In this document: in pieces, positions 1 to 12,150 of the stretch | Numbering within the stretch: the stretch's first letter is position 1 | Layout: each line of letters starts with the position of its first letter | Origin: Xenoacremonium recifei | Taxonomy: Eukaryota > Ascomycota > Sordariomycetes > Hypocreales > Nectriaceae | Length of the DNA stretch: 51,018 nucleotides | Assembly (NCBI GenBank): GCA_012184525.1 | Contig: WOFQ01000103.1 | Coordinates: 1 to 51,018, forward strand | Direction of reading: 5' to 3' | Translations under genes and position numbers: made by a program | The notes under the pieces: generated by a model | Seen by the model: only the letters and a program-made list of their open reading frames with translations | What the model was told of the DNA's origin: nothing | Databases searched by the model: none

Positions 1-102
1 TTAAATTAGTATATATATTAAATTAGTATATATATTAAATTAGTATATATATTAAATTAGTATATATATTAGATTAGTATATATATTAGATTAGTGTATA
101 CA
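1..102. repeat. 17-bp tandem repeat, six copies
   Basis: Six head-to-tail copies of the 17-base unit TTAAATTAGTATATATA begin at base 1. The last two copies carry A-to-G changes and the sixth also differs at its end. The array probably continues to the left of the window. One to two similar units occur, inverted, at about 1485-1503. The array is therefore probably an expansion of the outer end of the inverted-repeat element that follows. Confidence 0.85.
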
Positions 103-1505
103 TATATATAAAAATAGGCTATATAATAAGAAAATAATATATAAAGTCTAAATATACCCCTAGGGATAATAATAGGGGAGTCTAAAGGAAAGGGGGAAGG
201 GGGGGCGGGGGCGGTGGGTATGTGAGCTGTATTTTCAGTATATTCAATGAAAACTCTTACTTTAAAAAGCTTAAAAATGTCATCTTTTATATCTTTATAG
301 TAATATAATAGGCCTTTAGGTTGAAAACATAGTAATTTAAACCCAGGGCCTAATATTATACTGAATAAAAAAGGCTTATATCTTTTAAAGGAAGACAAAG
401 AGACCTTTTTAAGGAAATATTTTTCTAATTTTTCTAAGCCTTTTATAATGACTTTAGAATAATTATAGTAAAAAGCTGAATAACAATTAGTAAATTATAT
501 ATATATATATATAAGAAGTATAAATAGACTTACTAAATTAGGGCTTTTAGACTTATTTAAAAAGTCTGTATTAAGCTCTTCTAGCTTTTTATATATTTAA
601 TAAAGATATAAAAGCCCTTTTAATAGGATTATATAAACCTGACCCTAAAGCTTAATAGATGGATTTAAAAGACCTTAAATATCCTTTCTAGCTCTTTTAT
701 AGCTATCTAATCTGACTCTTAAAGGAATATAGATTTAAATTCCTTATTAGTAGTATTTTTATATATATAAGTCAGAGGCTCTTTTAATAGAAGAATAACT
801 GAAATTATATAATAAGTTGAATTCTACCTTATAATATTATCTCTAAGAATATAAATTAGTATATATTATATAATATATATAAATATATATATATAAAATA
901 CTTACCTAAAGGAAAAATAGATTTTTGTATATTAGGATCTAAAATTCCCTCCTTTTTATATATTAATATACCATCTTCTAGAAATTTCTTATAAAGCTAT
1001 TATTATTTATTATATTATCTCTAATAATACTATTTAAAGTTAGCCTTTTATTTTAACTATTTAAATATATATAAAGGGTTCTATAAGAAATAAAAAGCTA
1101 AGTAAGTAAAAATATATATAATATATATATATATATACATATATTAATATCTTTATAAATACATATATATATATATATATATAATATATATAATATGATA
1201 TATTAATAACTTATTTAAAGATATTTTTTATAGATAAATTTAAACATATATCTAGAATCCCTTTGAATTTCTTATTCATATAGATTCCTGTATAGCTTTC
1301 TGATAGCTCCTCAAATCCTATTTTCTTTTAGCTTCTATATTACTTATATAATATAAGGGATCCGACTCCCCCACCCCCCTCCTTTAGACCCCCCTATTAT
1401 TATAGCCCTAGGGGTATATTTAGACTTTATATATTATTTTCTTGTTACAAAGCCTATATATATATATTACTTTGATATATACACTAATTTAGTATATATA
1501 CTAAC
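80..1505. mobile_element. AT-rich element with long terminal inverted repeats (decayed transposon or MITE)
   Basis: The segment at about 80-196 is the near-exact reverse complement of about 1384-1502; only a few scattered differences and small indels separate the arms. Both arms share the core AAGTCTAAATATACCCCTAG and end inward in G-runs (192-218) or C-runs (about 1366-1394). The roughly 1.2 kb between them is almost pure A/T with many (TA)n tracts (for example 497-514 and 1113-1136). No transposase can be read in any frame. The composition suggests repeat-induced point mutation of a former DNA transposon, or a large non-autonomous element. The arms are seen directly; the superfamily is unknown. 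The 330-nt minus-strand open frame at 69-398 is low-complexity and spans the left arm, so I do not call it a gene. Confidence 0.75.
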
Positions 1506-1810
1506 AGGGTTATGAAGTTATTCCTTAGTATTTAGTATTAGTATTATTCCAGACTAAAAATACTAATACTAATACTAAGAATTTTTAGTATTTTTAATAT
1601 ACTTAATATATATCTTATTTTCTTATTATAAAGCCTAATTATATTATATATATACTACTTTTTTAGTATTAGTATCAGTATTAGTCAGACTAAGACTAAT
1701 TAGTATTATTCCAGCTATAAAAAAATACTAAAGCTTCTTAATATTAGTTTAGTCGTACTAATACTAAGGATCTTTAGTATTATTCCAGCTAGAAAAATAC
1801 TAAAAGTACT
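1506..1810. repeat. Cluster of short hairpin-like repeats beside the AT-rich element
   Basis: AGTATTATTCCAG followed by A-rich sequence and AATACT occurs three times (near 1547, 1713 and 1775). Each copy can fold on itself because AGTATT pairs with AATACT. The segment at about 1612-1660 also resembles the right arm of the preceding element (the TTATTTTCTT...AAAGCCTA stretch), so this looks like debris of the same or related elements. No coding potential is seen. Confidence 0.6.
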
Positions 1811-4800
1811 AAAATCACAGCCCTGCTCTCAGGGCAAAGTAAGCTGGAGAGGCTCTCATCACTTATGAATCACAGCAATAGCCACGTATTCAAAGAAGGC
1901 CCGAGACATAACACTGTCCATAAAGGTAAATTTTGGATCAAAAGGTTCATCAGGCCTGTCTACTTCATATTAACAAGCAAGTCAAAGCTACGGAGCAGCT
2001 ACTTTCCACCGCGCCGACTTCGTTAAGATTATATATACTTGTCTCCCTATAGCAGCGATATAGAAAGTCTTAACTAATTAGAAACTTATCAACAACCAAG
2101 CCAGTAAAACAGGCATAATAGTAGCCTATAATAATGGTAACGCCTCCGAGGGATCAATAGTTATAGACGTCAATAGAGCCCACAGTACGACTCGCCGCAT
2201 AAAACATGCTATCTCTTAGCAAAAACCCAATCAGGAGCTGGAACCCCGAGGAGCTATATACAGCAATCTATCCTCCTCTTTCAGTTCTTTGCCATCACTA
2301 TCCAAGCCTGGGCTAGGATATGATTCCAAGTCGAAAAATAGGTCCATTATGTATCTCTGCGCCTCTACCCGGTCATAATTCTTTCTATATAAAAGACTGC
2401 CCAACTCTACCAGAGAGTACAGAAACTATACAGATTCAGATATTAAGAAAACTTTCAAGGAATTTACCCAATTTCGCTTAAATCCATTAGGTAAAGTGGA
2501 AGATGTCTGAACGCAAATACTAGGAGCTAGTATGACAGATCTCAAGAGGGAATCATCCAATACTGGTGCCTGGGCAGGACCATGCTCACTGAGGATATAT
2601 GGCAAAAGTTAACAACACACTTCAGACTGGCATCCAAAACGGGATTCAGGATATTCTTATCCTTTATAGCATCTTTCAACCCGCTATTCAAATACCTCTA
2701 GGGGAATTTAGGGATCGTAATCTTAAAGAAAGTATTCGAGAGGTATGAATAGGTCAAAAAAAGCTCAGGGAGCTCTTTAGTTAATGATCTCACTTACTCT
2801 GGGATAGAAATTCGCATAAACACTTAAGATAATACTAGATACTATATACTATCCCGGTATTTATTTATACCGAAGTTTATTCAGAATATTTTTATGAACT
2901 TAATTATTTCACCCGAGCTATTCAAAAGGTAGGTATTAAATTACATCACTACAAAGGAACCAATAAGAAGAAACCCATAAAAGACTATTCACCCGTTGGC
3001 AGGCGGAAGCCGCAGCATCCTTTAGCTATCAGAAATTAATAAGCCAAATACAACAACTATCTTAAGTATTGGAATCGCGTATATAAAGCATCCTCTATAA
3101 ATATAGTTACAACATATTAAATTGGCCAATTTCTGAACAAGACCTCAGTGGATAAGATCTAGCGTATCTATTAAGAAAGGCTGTTACAATCCGTCATCCC
3201 ACCCTCCTGACATGGTCAGAATAGCTACACCTCTGGACCCGTTTCAAGATATTGAAAGGAATTTCAACTATCTCGGATATAAAGGGGCTTCGAAACAAGA
3301 GAGTATTGACCGAATATGAGCATAAGAAAAGGGGCTAGTCATTAACTCCGGAAATCCATTAAAGGAAACCTTTATGGAGTCCAGTTAATTATATCCAAAG
3401 TTACGCAGTTACAAGAGAGCAACTTACGAAGTAGTAGCTATGGAAGTATCTATATGGTTACAAGCTGCTCAAGAAAGAGGACAAAGAATGTCAGGCAATA
3501 CTGAAGGCTTAAGTGCAGTGCAGTATTAGAAACTTCAGCAAACCTCTTATGAAGATAAATCAGAGCGAGTACGGAGAAGATAATAAAATAAATTGCTGGG
3601 TCTACCCTCAGAGAGAATCCTCAGTTCCACTGTGCCAATATAGGCGCGATGTCCTAGCAAATTTCTAGGACTTGCTGCCAGCTCAGTAGCTATACATCTC
3701 CGTCGCCCTGAAAGCTGCAATTCATAAGCGAGATAAGCAGCCGCGCCACGGGTAAATAAAAGAATAGAGAATAGCCATGTGTGAGGGGGCATTATATACC
3801 TGGCGCTGAGAATTACAAGCTGGACCAGGCCGTTGCTTTGTCGAGGAATACGTGCAAGTGACCCCTCGTCGAAGGGAAGGTGAACACGCAGGTCGCGTTA
3901 GATCACCTGTATGCAGTAATTCTTCATAATCATACCTCTTCTTGACATTGCCGTCATCGTCATACATTTTACTTTTTTTCTGAAGATTCCGTTAAATGAA
4001 ATGGAGGAAGATCTTTGATTGTATGGGGTCGCATTGACTCTCCTTACGAAATACAAGTATCACAGACTCGCGAACCCATTGGTTGGCTACAACTCTTCTG
4101 GGGATGCTGCGGATTGATGGGATCTGGAGGCCGCCGCTTTGGGTATGAAGCTGAAGCCCTGAGGCCGTTGACCCAGAACACGACAGGTCCTGCATCGTCA
4201 TCCGTTGTCCTGTAACAGTTCGCGTCGCTAAGGTGAATGTTGAGCCGAGACGCTGTGGGCTCAGGACCGAGGCCCAGAAAAAAAAGAAAATCAGGCTTGG
4301 AGATCCGAGGGTTAGGAATGCAAATCCCATTTAGCCGGAATTTGAGAGAATTCTTCGGACTATCTGGTCAACTCCTTCGGACCTTCAGTTTCAGAATTGG
4401 CCTAGAGTGACGATTGGTGGAGAGAAACTTGGAAAATATAAGTATCGAGAAGTGAATGAACTGCTTTGATGAAAGTTTTTTGTAAATGCTGAATCCCCCT
4501 TTTTTCACTGGGAAGAAACCCAGAATGCCATCTTTCACGCGTCTCATTTGTTTTGGAGATGAAGGTGGTACGCGTTTCTTTGCTGATCCTAGGCAGGACA
4601 GTGATGTGTTGCCATCCGTTGGGTGAAAGCTGCTTGCTTTTGGGTCTATCAATCAGCCGAAAGACAACGAAAGCGGAAAGTATGTGACATTTCGAATGGT
4701 ATGTATGCTTAGCAGGTATTTTGACAAACACTGTGTCATATCATAGAAGAGAGACTTGAAACAGAGCATTCTTGAATAGATCATACCCGTTCCCAAGCAA

Positions 4801-5302
4801 TACTTCTTGGCGAACTTGTCGGAAGCTGAGAAATTTACGAAATGAAAACAGCAATGAAGATGTCGAGGTGCTCGTAACATGTAAAACTCGTAGTTGCCGA
4901 GGGCATATCATCACCATGTGGTCCGAAATTGTCCATTCGTAATCCTGATTTCTTTCTAAAAATGTAAAACCTGATATCGGTATCAAACGAGAAAGCCTGA
5001 GATGCAGAGGTTCATTACCTTTCCCAGTTTACTGTAGATAGTGGCGTCAGTCACCACTCATATTGGCACAAATGATGTGGGGCCTATACACGTTGAAGAT
5101 TATCCGATAGGCACAGGTACCTCAAAGTTCTTCCGAGCACGCGAAGACAGAAGGAAAGTCCTACGCCATTCCCCGCATCTTTGGAAAAGACTCCCCGCAC
5201 ACTAATTCATTGGCGATGGGACAAAAGCCGGGTAAGTAGTGGGACTTATAAAAATATCTTATCATACTCAGACAACCCCGAATATTTCTTCAGCATCCCA
5301 CA
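1811..5302. other. Gene-free stretch, probably old repeat debris grading into unique DNA
   Basis: No open frame here looks like a protein family I recognise. From 1811 to about 3540 the sequence is stop-rich in all frames, has moderate A/T content and reads like a mutated repeat. From 3547 to 4986 there are short frames (up to 112 codons) on both strands with low-complexity or shadow-like content. The minus-strand frame at 3722-3967 begins with a plausible ATG (MYDDDGNVKKRYDYEELLHT) but soon loses any protein-like character. A TATA-like TATAAAA lies at 5247-5253, about 50 bases upstream of the next gene. Confidence 0.5.
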
Positions 5303-6451
5303 ATGTCGTTAATCTTCAGGCTCCTCCTCGGCATCCTCACAAAGCTACCAAGACGTATTCGTGAGGCCATCATGCCCGATATGCTAATCCCTCCTATCGC
5401 CAATGATCCATCTAAAGTCCAGCTAGTCCGTCCAGGGCATGTATACTTCGAACATCCCAGCCTAGAAGGATTTTCCAGGTTCGCCGAAGACTTTGGTTTC
5501 GTTGAGGAGCGGAGGGTAAATGATACAATTTATTTTCGTGGCTATGGCAAGGATCCATATATTTACGTATGTTCTAAGAGTAAAGATGGCAAGCAGAGAT
5601 TTCGCGGAGCAGCATTCGTAGCTGCTTCGCAGGAAGAGTTCGACAAAGCGAGCAAGTTAGATGGGGCTTTAATCGGGTCGTTGGAAGAGGCCCCCGGCGG
5701 AGGGAGGATTGTTACCTTTCATCGACCAGACGACACTCTGTTTCATGTCATCTTTGGCCAGGAAGAGCGAGAGACAGAGAAGCGTGAGCCAACAGCTACT
5801 CATGAACAGCAAGGTCCTTACAACACGGCATTCGAGAAGACTAGGCTAGGTCAGTCTAAGGTGTGATATGCTGTACACATGCCACAAGTATATTGACATA
5901 TTCCAGGCAAGTTCCAGCGTTATCACCCTGGTCCGGCATTGGTTCATAAGCTGGGGCATTTTGGCTACGTTGTGCCGGATTTCGACGCGGAGCTCGCGTG
6001 GTACACAGGGCATTTCAATTTTGTCCCATCCGATATCCTGTACCATTGGGACTTTTCGAATATGGATGTGCTCACATTCATGCACCTTGATCTTGGAGAG
6101 GAGTACTCCGACCATCACTGCTTCTTCATGCAACGGGCAGAGCCCCACGTCAAGAAGACGTTTCTTCATCACACTTCCTACGAAGTCGCTGATTTCGACA
6201 CACAGTTAATTGGGCATGACTGGCTAGCGAAGAAGGGCTGGAAGAGCATCTGGGGTGTCGGTCGCCATGTTCTTGGAAGCCAGATCTTCGACTACTGGGC
6301 AGACCCCAGTGGGTTTAAGATTGAGCACTATGCGGATGGCGACCTGGTCAATGAACACACCCAAGTTCAGAGGGATGTTGTTGGGCCATTCTCAGTTTGG
6401 GGGCCCGAAGTACCGAAAGACTTTGGAGACAAGGGAACTAGTGCTCTTTGA
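5303..6451 (+). CDS. VOC-fold extradiol-type dioxygenase (catechol 2,3-dioxygenase-like)
   Basis: Two exons, 5303-5849 and 5907-6451, give 363 residues. The 57-nt intron (GTCAGT...TTCCAG) is required to join the frames and yields the natural junction TRLGKFQRYHPGPALVHK. The protein has two vicinal-oxygen-chelate modules. The first, about residues 40-155, begins RPGHVYFEHPSLEGFSRFAE; the second runs from about 195 to 335. Candidate metal ligands of the catalytic module are His200 (LGHFGYVV), His270/His271 (LHHTSYEV) and Glu322 (FKIEHYADG), the 2-His-1-Glu set of type I extradiol dioxygenases. These enzymes cleave catechol-type rings with Fe(II) and oxygen. The substrate cannot be read from the sequence. 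The residues before 40 include a hydrophobic stretch (about 1-13) that could be a membrane or signal anchor. The gene stands alone with gene-free DNA on both sides. Confidence 0.88.
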
Positions 6452-9400
6452 TATACGGATATATCCAATCTCCATCCTCCCGTAACTAATCTCTAGACAG
6501 AAGAATTTGAGTCAAACTTATACCTATAATTTATATTGATAACGGGCGTAATAGATTAACTACTTTAGAGATGCTCTAGTCATGACTAGCGCACACTTGC
6601 AAGTCGTAAATTGGTGTCAAAGGAGCACAATCGAAACAAGTAATCCGGTAGAAGTAAAAACAGAACCGAAGGGCCAGCACCACTTCCATGGAAAAGGTCA
6701 TATCGAACTAACTGTTCTGGCACATCCGGTACAACTACTCGACCTATGACATGAATAGTTTTCCAGTGTCAGTAATGTCTTAGCATTTTATGTGAGGCTC
6801 ACTGAATCGATCTTAGAAGACAAGGACTTCCACTGGTTCCTTGGGACAGATAGAAATGTTTATGGAACTCCTTATAGAATGCCTTTCAACGGGAGAGGCA
6901 TGGATTTAAGCTCTGCTCAGAGCTTCCAGCATCTGAACTGGCCCGTAAAGAATTCTTTCGGCGTACAAAATGCTGTAGCTTGGACACCTTTTTCAAAGTA
7001 GGATTCGAAATGGAGAGAGGAGTCTAAGGCTCAAATACCATTGCGCAAGCACAGATCTCTGAGGTCTCGTATTGCCGGAACCCATTGATATGCTTGAGAC
7101 GTGTGCTTGGTAATGGACTAGTAATGATTCCAATCTATCCTAGCATCTTCGTGTGACGCTGTATTAATCACTTCGGGAGGCACGGTTGCTGAAAATAAGG
7201 GTTCGTTAGGACACGCTAGAATGACTGGTATAAGGCAGTGGTGGACCAAAACTCTACTATAGTAGTAGACTTAGAGCTATTAAGTATGGGCGATTTAATG
7301 ATAAGCCTGAAAAATGTTTTCTTATTCAGTCTTGCTAAAATTTCGAGTGTCCAACTTTTGCCTTACATCGTTGATCTGTATTAAAGAAAAGGCGGTTTCA
7401 TGATGTTGGTCAAAGCTAGTGGGGTAGTATTAAGTAGAAGTGACCTTAAACAGACTGCTATATAGGGTGAAAACAGCAAGTCTCGTTATTCTTTTGAACA
7501 CCCTAGCGGAGTTTATGAGACTAGTGCTCGCCAAACACCATGGAATATCAGGCCCTTCAGTATCTCTTGTAACGGCAGATCGAGCATCAATGGCCGGTCA
7601 AGAAAGTCACTCAGGGAGTGAAGTGGAGTTGTACCGTGCCTTTTGGAATACATTAGCGGTACCTGTGCTAGCCTCTGGCACACGGGGATCGCATCACGCG
7701 CTAGTCCGCATGAGGCTGCTCCGCCTCACACGCGAACTTATTTCGTATTGGTTCAACTAAAATTACAGGTACTTCTCCTACTGGAATCTGTATTGAGTGG
7801 AAATCTAATGTCTCGGAGTTAACAGTGAGTAACATAATATCCTCGATAAAATAATCTTGAGCTTTGTCATTCAATTCCACTTGTGGCGAGCCGTTGTCAA
7901 CACTCAGGCGATCCACTAACAGAGAGGAGAACATAAGTCAGCGGAGCTAGTTATTAACTCGATCTACCGCCATCGCGCTACTTCGGCGATATCGTAGCTG
8001 AGCCGAGTATATCCGCGCCCTTGGCCGAAGTTGACCGAAACCAACCTCAGTGCACAAATTTCCATGCACCCATGGAGCACTTCAAAATGATGGATTCTAC
8101 TTGTTGCGAAAGTGATCTCTGTAGGCTGCTAATAATTTGATAATTATTCTTGCTAGAGGAGATTGTCTAGTAATAACTGTCTCTATGGGAGCTATGAAGC
8201 GACAGGTACACTATAAAATTTGTCATGAATGAAGATAATCTATGGACATTACGCAGGGCCGGCTACTAGCACGAGGTTAATCTAGGGCATCTTGCTCCAT
8301 AGATTGTCTACCTTGGGGATGCCGACTTATTACCAGCTAGAATACCACCATTTGTTGATGCTTTCAAGTGCTGCCTTATCTTTGCTGCAATTCAAAAATG
8401 GAGATGCTGCTGAGGGAGCTGAGAGACATTGGGAGGAGGGGGAGCAATAATATTGCTTCTGGGCTATCATTATAGACACCTTAATTTTCTTCATCGCGCC
8501 TCCTTCAAGCTGGCGTAAACACCGGAGGACAGCGGGGAAAGATTATCATATGAGAAATGAACCTGGAGGGAGGTTATGGAACATTGTTAGATACTGGTAC
8601 TTGCTAATGTACTATACTTTAGAAATAAACGGATAATCTCTATCGACAGCAATGCTATTATCAAGGTCATTCGTGTCTAGAGGTTGACATGAGCTAATAC
8701 GCCGATAGACTGGCACTTGCATAAGATGATTTCGCATGGTTCGCGGATTCCTTGATCAGTCGGAGTTTCACTTCCTGTCATTTGACTCGAGATATGTGCT
8801 TTGATCTCCAACCTCTGGAACTCAATACGTAGAAGAGGTTCATGAGAGAGATGGATTTCCCATAATTTGACTCTAAGTTCAAAGAAAGTTAATTGAAGTG
8901 GAGGAAGAAGTTGGATCGTTCTGAGTCGACTCCTAGATCAAGAATTTCCAGGCTCTTGGAAGTATGGCTTGCCGTTTCTTTGTGAGATGCGAAAATGAAG
9001 GGAATAGAGATACGATGGGCGATGTGCCTTTGTCTACGACGAGAATTTGCCAAAACTATAACCAGAAGATGTCTTCTGATAGGAAACACAAATAAAAGCC
9101 AGGCTCTCCTCAAGGTACGCGGCCTGAGTACCGCAAGACCTTGGCACTGAATAAAGCGACGAGTTTATTATCGTAGTCTAAGAGTATGACTGCTTTGCCT
9201 GGGCTCAAAGTCTTATATTCACCTAGGTCATTCCTTTTCAATTAAGCTAAAGATATCGTTTAAGCCTGGCGTGACTTATCTCGAAAGAAATATATCATCT
9301 GTGTCAACTAGCCTCCAGCTCACGCATTTGCCATCAAGTGACCATGATATCAACTGCGTAGCCATTCATGGGTATTCGGATACGATTTCCCAGTGTCAGT

Positions 9401-9690
9401 TGCGTTCTAGTGGTGCTCGTCTAGTGCTTATATATAAATGAGTTTGCCAGCAAAGAGCCGTTAGCTTGGTCTGTGATCGAACCTTTCATTACCCTTCATC
9501 AATTAATTAGAATCAAGGGTTATCCAGAGTACTAAGTTCACGATGCTGGTCTCATGGATTTTCTAGCGTTGTAACCCTTTTTCCTACTTGGGAAAATTTT
9601 CGACATGTTATGCTTGGTATCACGTGCTAGGGATCCGTTTTTACTATTTCTCTTGGTTACTAGTTCCTTCTAAAGTTTGTCTACTTTGGC
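6452..9690. other. 3.2-kb stretch without a recognisable gene
   Basis: Only short frames occur, none longer than 106 codons, and no run of conserved-looking protein was found. The minus-strand frame at 7701-7934 has protein-like composition (FHSIQIPVGEVPVILVEPIR) and could be a relic exon. I cannot assign it to a family or extend it across plausible splice sites. Otherwise I see nothing beyond ordinary intergenic sequence. Confidence 0.45.
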
Positions 9691-11437
9691 TTAAGCTCTG
9701 ACAACATTCCCTTGAGTTTTAACGGTCAGGAAAGGAACAAGCAGACACGACACAGTGGACAATCCAACGGAGACGTAGATGGCCATCCGATAAGGGCGCA
9801 TTGAGTCTGCACTAGACAGTTGTGATCCCTCCACAGAAGTATACACGGCAGTAGATATCCCCAGAGCGATGGTGGAGCTCAGACGGATTAGCATATTGAA
9901 GATGCCGCCAGCAAGGGATTGCTTGTCCCCTGAGAAAGTCCCCATAACATACATCTATTTGGGTTAGGTCCCGGCTGATAGCCTTTAAAATGTGTGGGCT
10001 GCTTACATTGGTAACATTAAATTGGAAATCAGCTCCCACAACGCTTAAGACTAATGCTGGGAAAATGAACTCCCAGTATATTGAGTTAGTCTGGTTGAAG
10101 GTGAGAAGTAGATTACTCCCCACATACGCAAGCGAACCAATCCCCATGATCAGAGTATTGCTTACTCTATGGAGAGCATTTGCTGCGATAATATTCCAGA
10201 TAACTCCCGCAATGACTTGCGGAAGCAAATGAACGGCAATCTTGAGTGCATTCCAGTCAAGGACTTCTTGCATAAGAAGAGTAAGCCAGAAGCTCGCAGA
10301 AAAGTAGGACATCATCCCCAAGGTTGTAGTAAGCAAAAGCTGGAATGTTCATCAGATAAGAAATAGGCGTAAGGGTGGATTGAGATAATCACCAGAGTAA
10401 AGTTTCTATCTCTCCAGATGTGAGGAGGCATGAGCGGGTGTGAACAGTAGCTCTCCCAAATCGCAAACACCACCAGAAGAGCGCAGCCGCCTATCAACAG
10501 AGCAAGAACTAGTGGCGAAGCCCAGCCTCCAGATGAACCAAGACTAAGGGGAGGGCATCAACAATATTGAACCATGAATTACTTACGAGAACTTACGTTA
10601 AGCCCGCGGTTACAAAGCCGACTCCGAAAATAGTGAGTAGAGTTCCTAACGCATCAAAATTTTTGAGGGCAAACTTCAATCTCTTCATGAACGGGGACTG
10701 TTCAAATGCTTCCATGCTGGGCACAATCCAAATTGAAGAAATGCCTAAAACAGCCCACAGTATTGTCAATAGAAAGAAAGATGCTCGCCAATTGAAGACC
10801 CGCGTCGCAATCCCGCACACTATTGTACCAGCGGCGAAACCGAGGGGATTTCCCGCACTGAAGCAGGCAAACGCAAGATTCTTCCGTCTGGAAGGTGTTT
10901 CATAGGCGGCCCCTAGAATGCCAACTGCAGGCGGGACAACTATAGCCGAAAAGAGACCTAGTAGCCCGCAAAGAATGTCCATCCAGAATGGATCTTTCGC
11001 AAACGCAACGACTAGACTTCCAGCACTGAAGCAAAACATTCCGATTATGAAAGCAGCCTTGCGGCCTAGGAGATCGGATAGTTGACCTAAAGTGAGTTGG
11101 AACGCCCCAGCCGTTAGACTGCGATATGTTGTCAGTACCTTGAGTCATGAATTGTGATGATTGTTTAGGGTTAGATGGATTCTTACCTTGGGGCGGCGCT
11201 GATCCAGGAGATCTGGCTCTGTGACATGCCGAGACCTTTGCCTATTGATGCCGTAACGATGACAGTTGACCCGGCTAAAAAAGAATTGGTAGCGAGAGCA
11301 ATTGTAGCCATGAATACAAACAAAATTTCCTGAAACGAGTTTCTGAAGCACGCCGGCCTTGAACCGAACGAATTCGCATCAGTTAATTCAGGATGGACCC
11401 TTCGCTTATTCGTAGTTTCCATAGATTGCATTGTCAT
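9691..11437 (-). CDS. MFS drug:H+ antiporter, DHA2 (14-TM) family
   Basis: Five exons on the minus strand: 11437-11187, 11118-10597, 10543-10393, 10339-10007 and 9954-9691, giving about 506 residues. All four introns are 52-68 nt with GT-AG ends, and each junction restores family-typical sequence, for example AAP/SLTAGAFQLTLGQLSDLLG and GLT/LGSSGGWASPLV. The first cytoplasmic loop carries the MFS motif A (GQLSDLLGRKAAF). PLMPPHIWRDRNFTL and the C-terminal GDKQSLAGGIFN segment are characteristic of fungal DHA2 pumps related to aminotriazole-resistance transporters. It is predicted to export small molecules across the plasma membrane by proton antiport. The start is the ATG at 11437; ATGs at 11431 and 11422 are also possible. 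The neighbouring SnoaL-like gene is transcribed in the same direction, so the pump could export that pathway's product, which is inference. Confidence 0.9.
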
Positions 11438-12150
11438 CCTGTTGACAGTCAAAGATTTCTTCGGGGGAAGTACTGGCGATGCAGTTATTCTGTTTCAACC
11501 AGAAGGATGGGTTACTCTAAGCAAAGGACACAGCTCGAGTGGACTAGTCCACTGCCTTATGAGTCAGGTGATTTGAGAACGAGGTGGTGTGCTGGTGCTC
11601 GCAAATTATGTTGAGCAGGGGTAGCTTGATCTTTACCGTGGGTATTAGCGGAATTCTCCGGCGACGATCAGGAGACTATTGAATGAGGTGATAACAGTGG
11701 ATCAACAGTGGGCTCAGGACTCGTCATCAATATCCTGGACCTAGACATTGGCCCGCGATTCCTCTAATACCGTCCCCCAAAACAGAAGGAGATAAAGACG
11801 CGGTAACAACGAGTATTGGCTGCTATAGGTTACGCCAGGAAGACGGAGTCATACCTATCCAGTGGACTTCCGTATAGCCAACGTGTTATTTAAAAATGAA
11901 AGACAAGTAAGAGAATACAGTAGCTAAACGGAGATGACGAGTTTAATAACCTATCGGTATCTACTATCAATAGGGCACTAATAACTAAGCTGGGGATTAT
12001 GAGCGGTGGTAACCTGGCACTCGATTAGGGAGGGTGAGGAAGCTATACACCCAACTATATTCTCACTCATAACTCTTGAACAGGTTAGGCATTCTTGAAA
12101 GTTAATTTTACTTTCAGTGGTTAAACCCAAAGTGAAGAAGTATACGCCAC
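11438..12150. other. Intergenic, upstream of the DHA2 pump
   Basis: This 0.7-kb interval lies between two minus-strand genes and should hold the terminator of the SnoaL-like gene and the promoter of the pump. No gene or clear repeat is seen. Confidence 0.5.

Noticed and set aside
69..398. 109-codon minus-strand frame in the AT-rich element
   Set aside because: It spans the inverted-repeat arm and the G-run, with low-complexity sequence and no family features; a chance frame.
5846..6172. 108-codon frame antisense to the dioxygenase gene
   Set aside because: It overlaps exon 2 of a well-supported gene on the other strand and has no family features.
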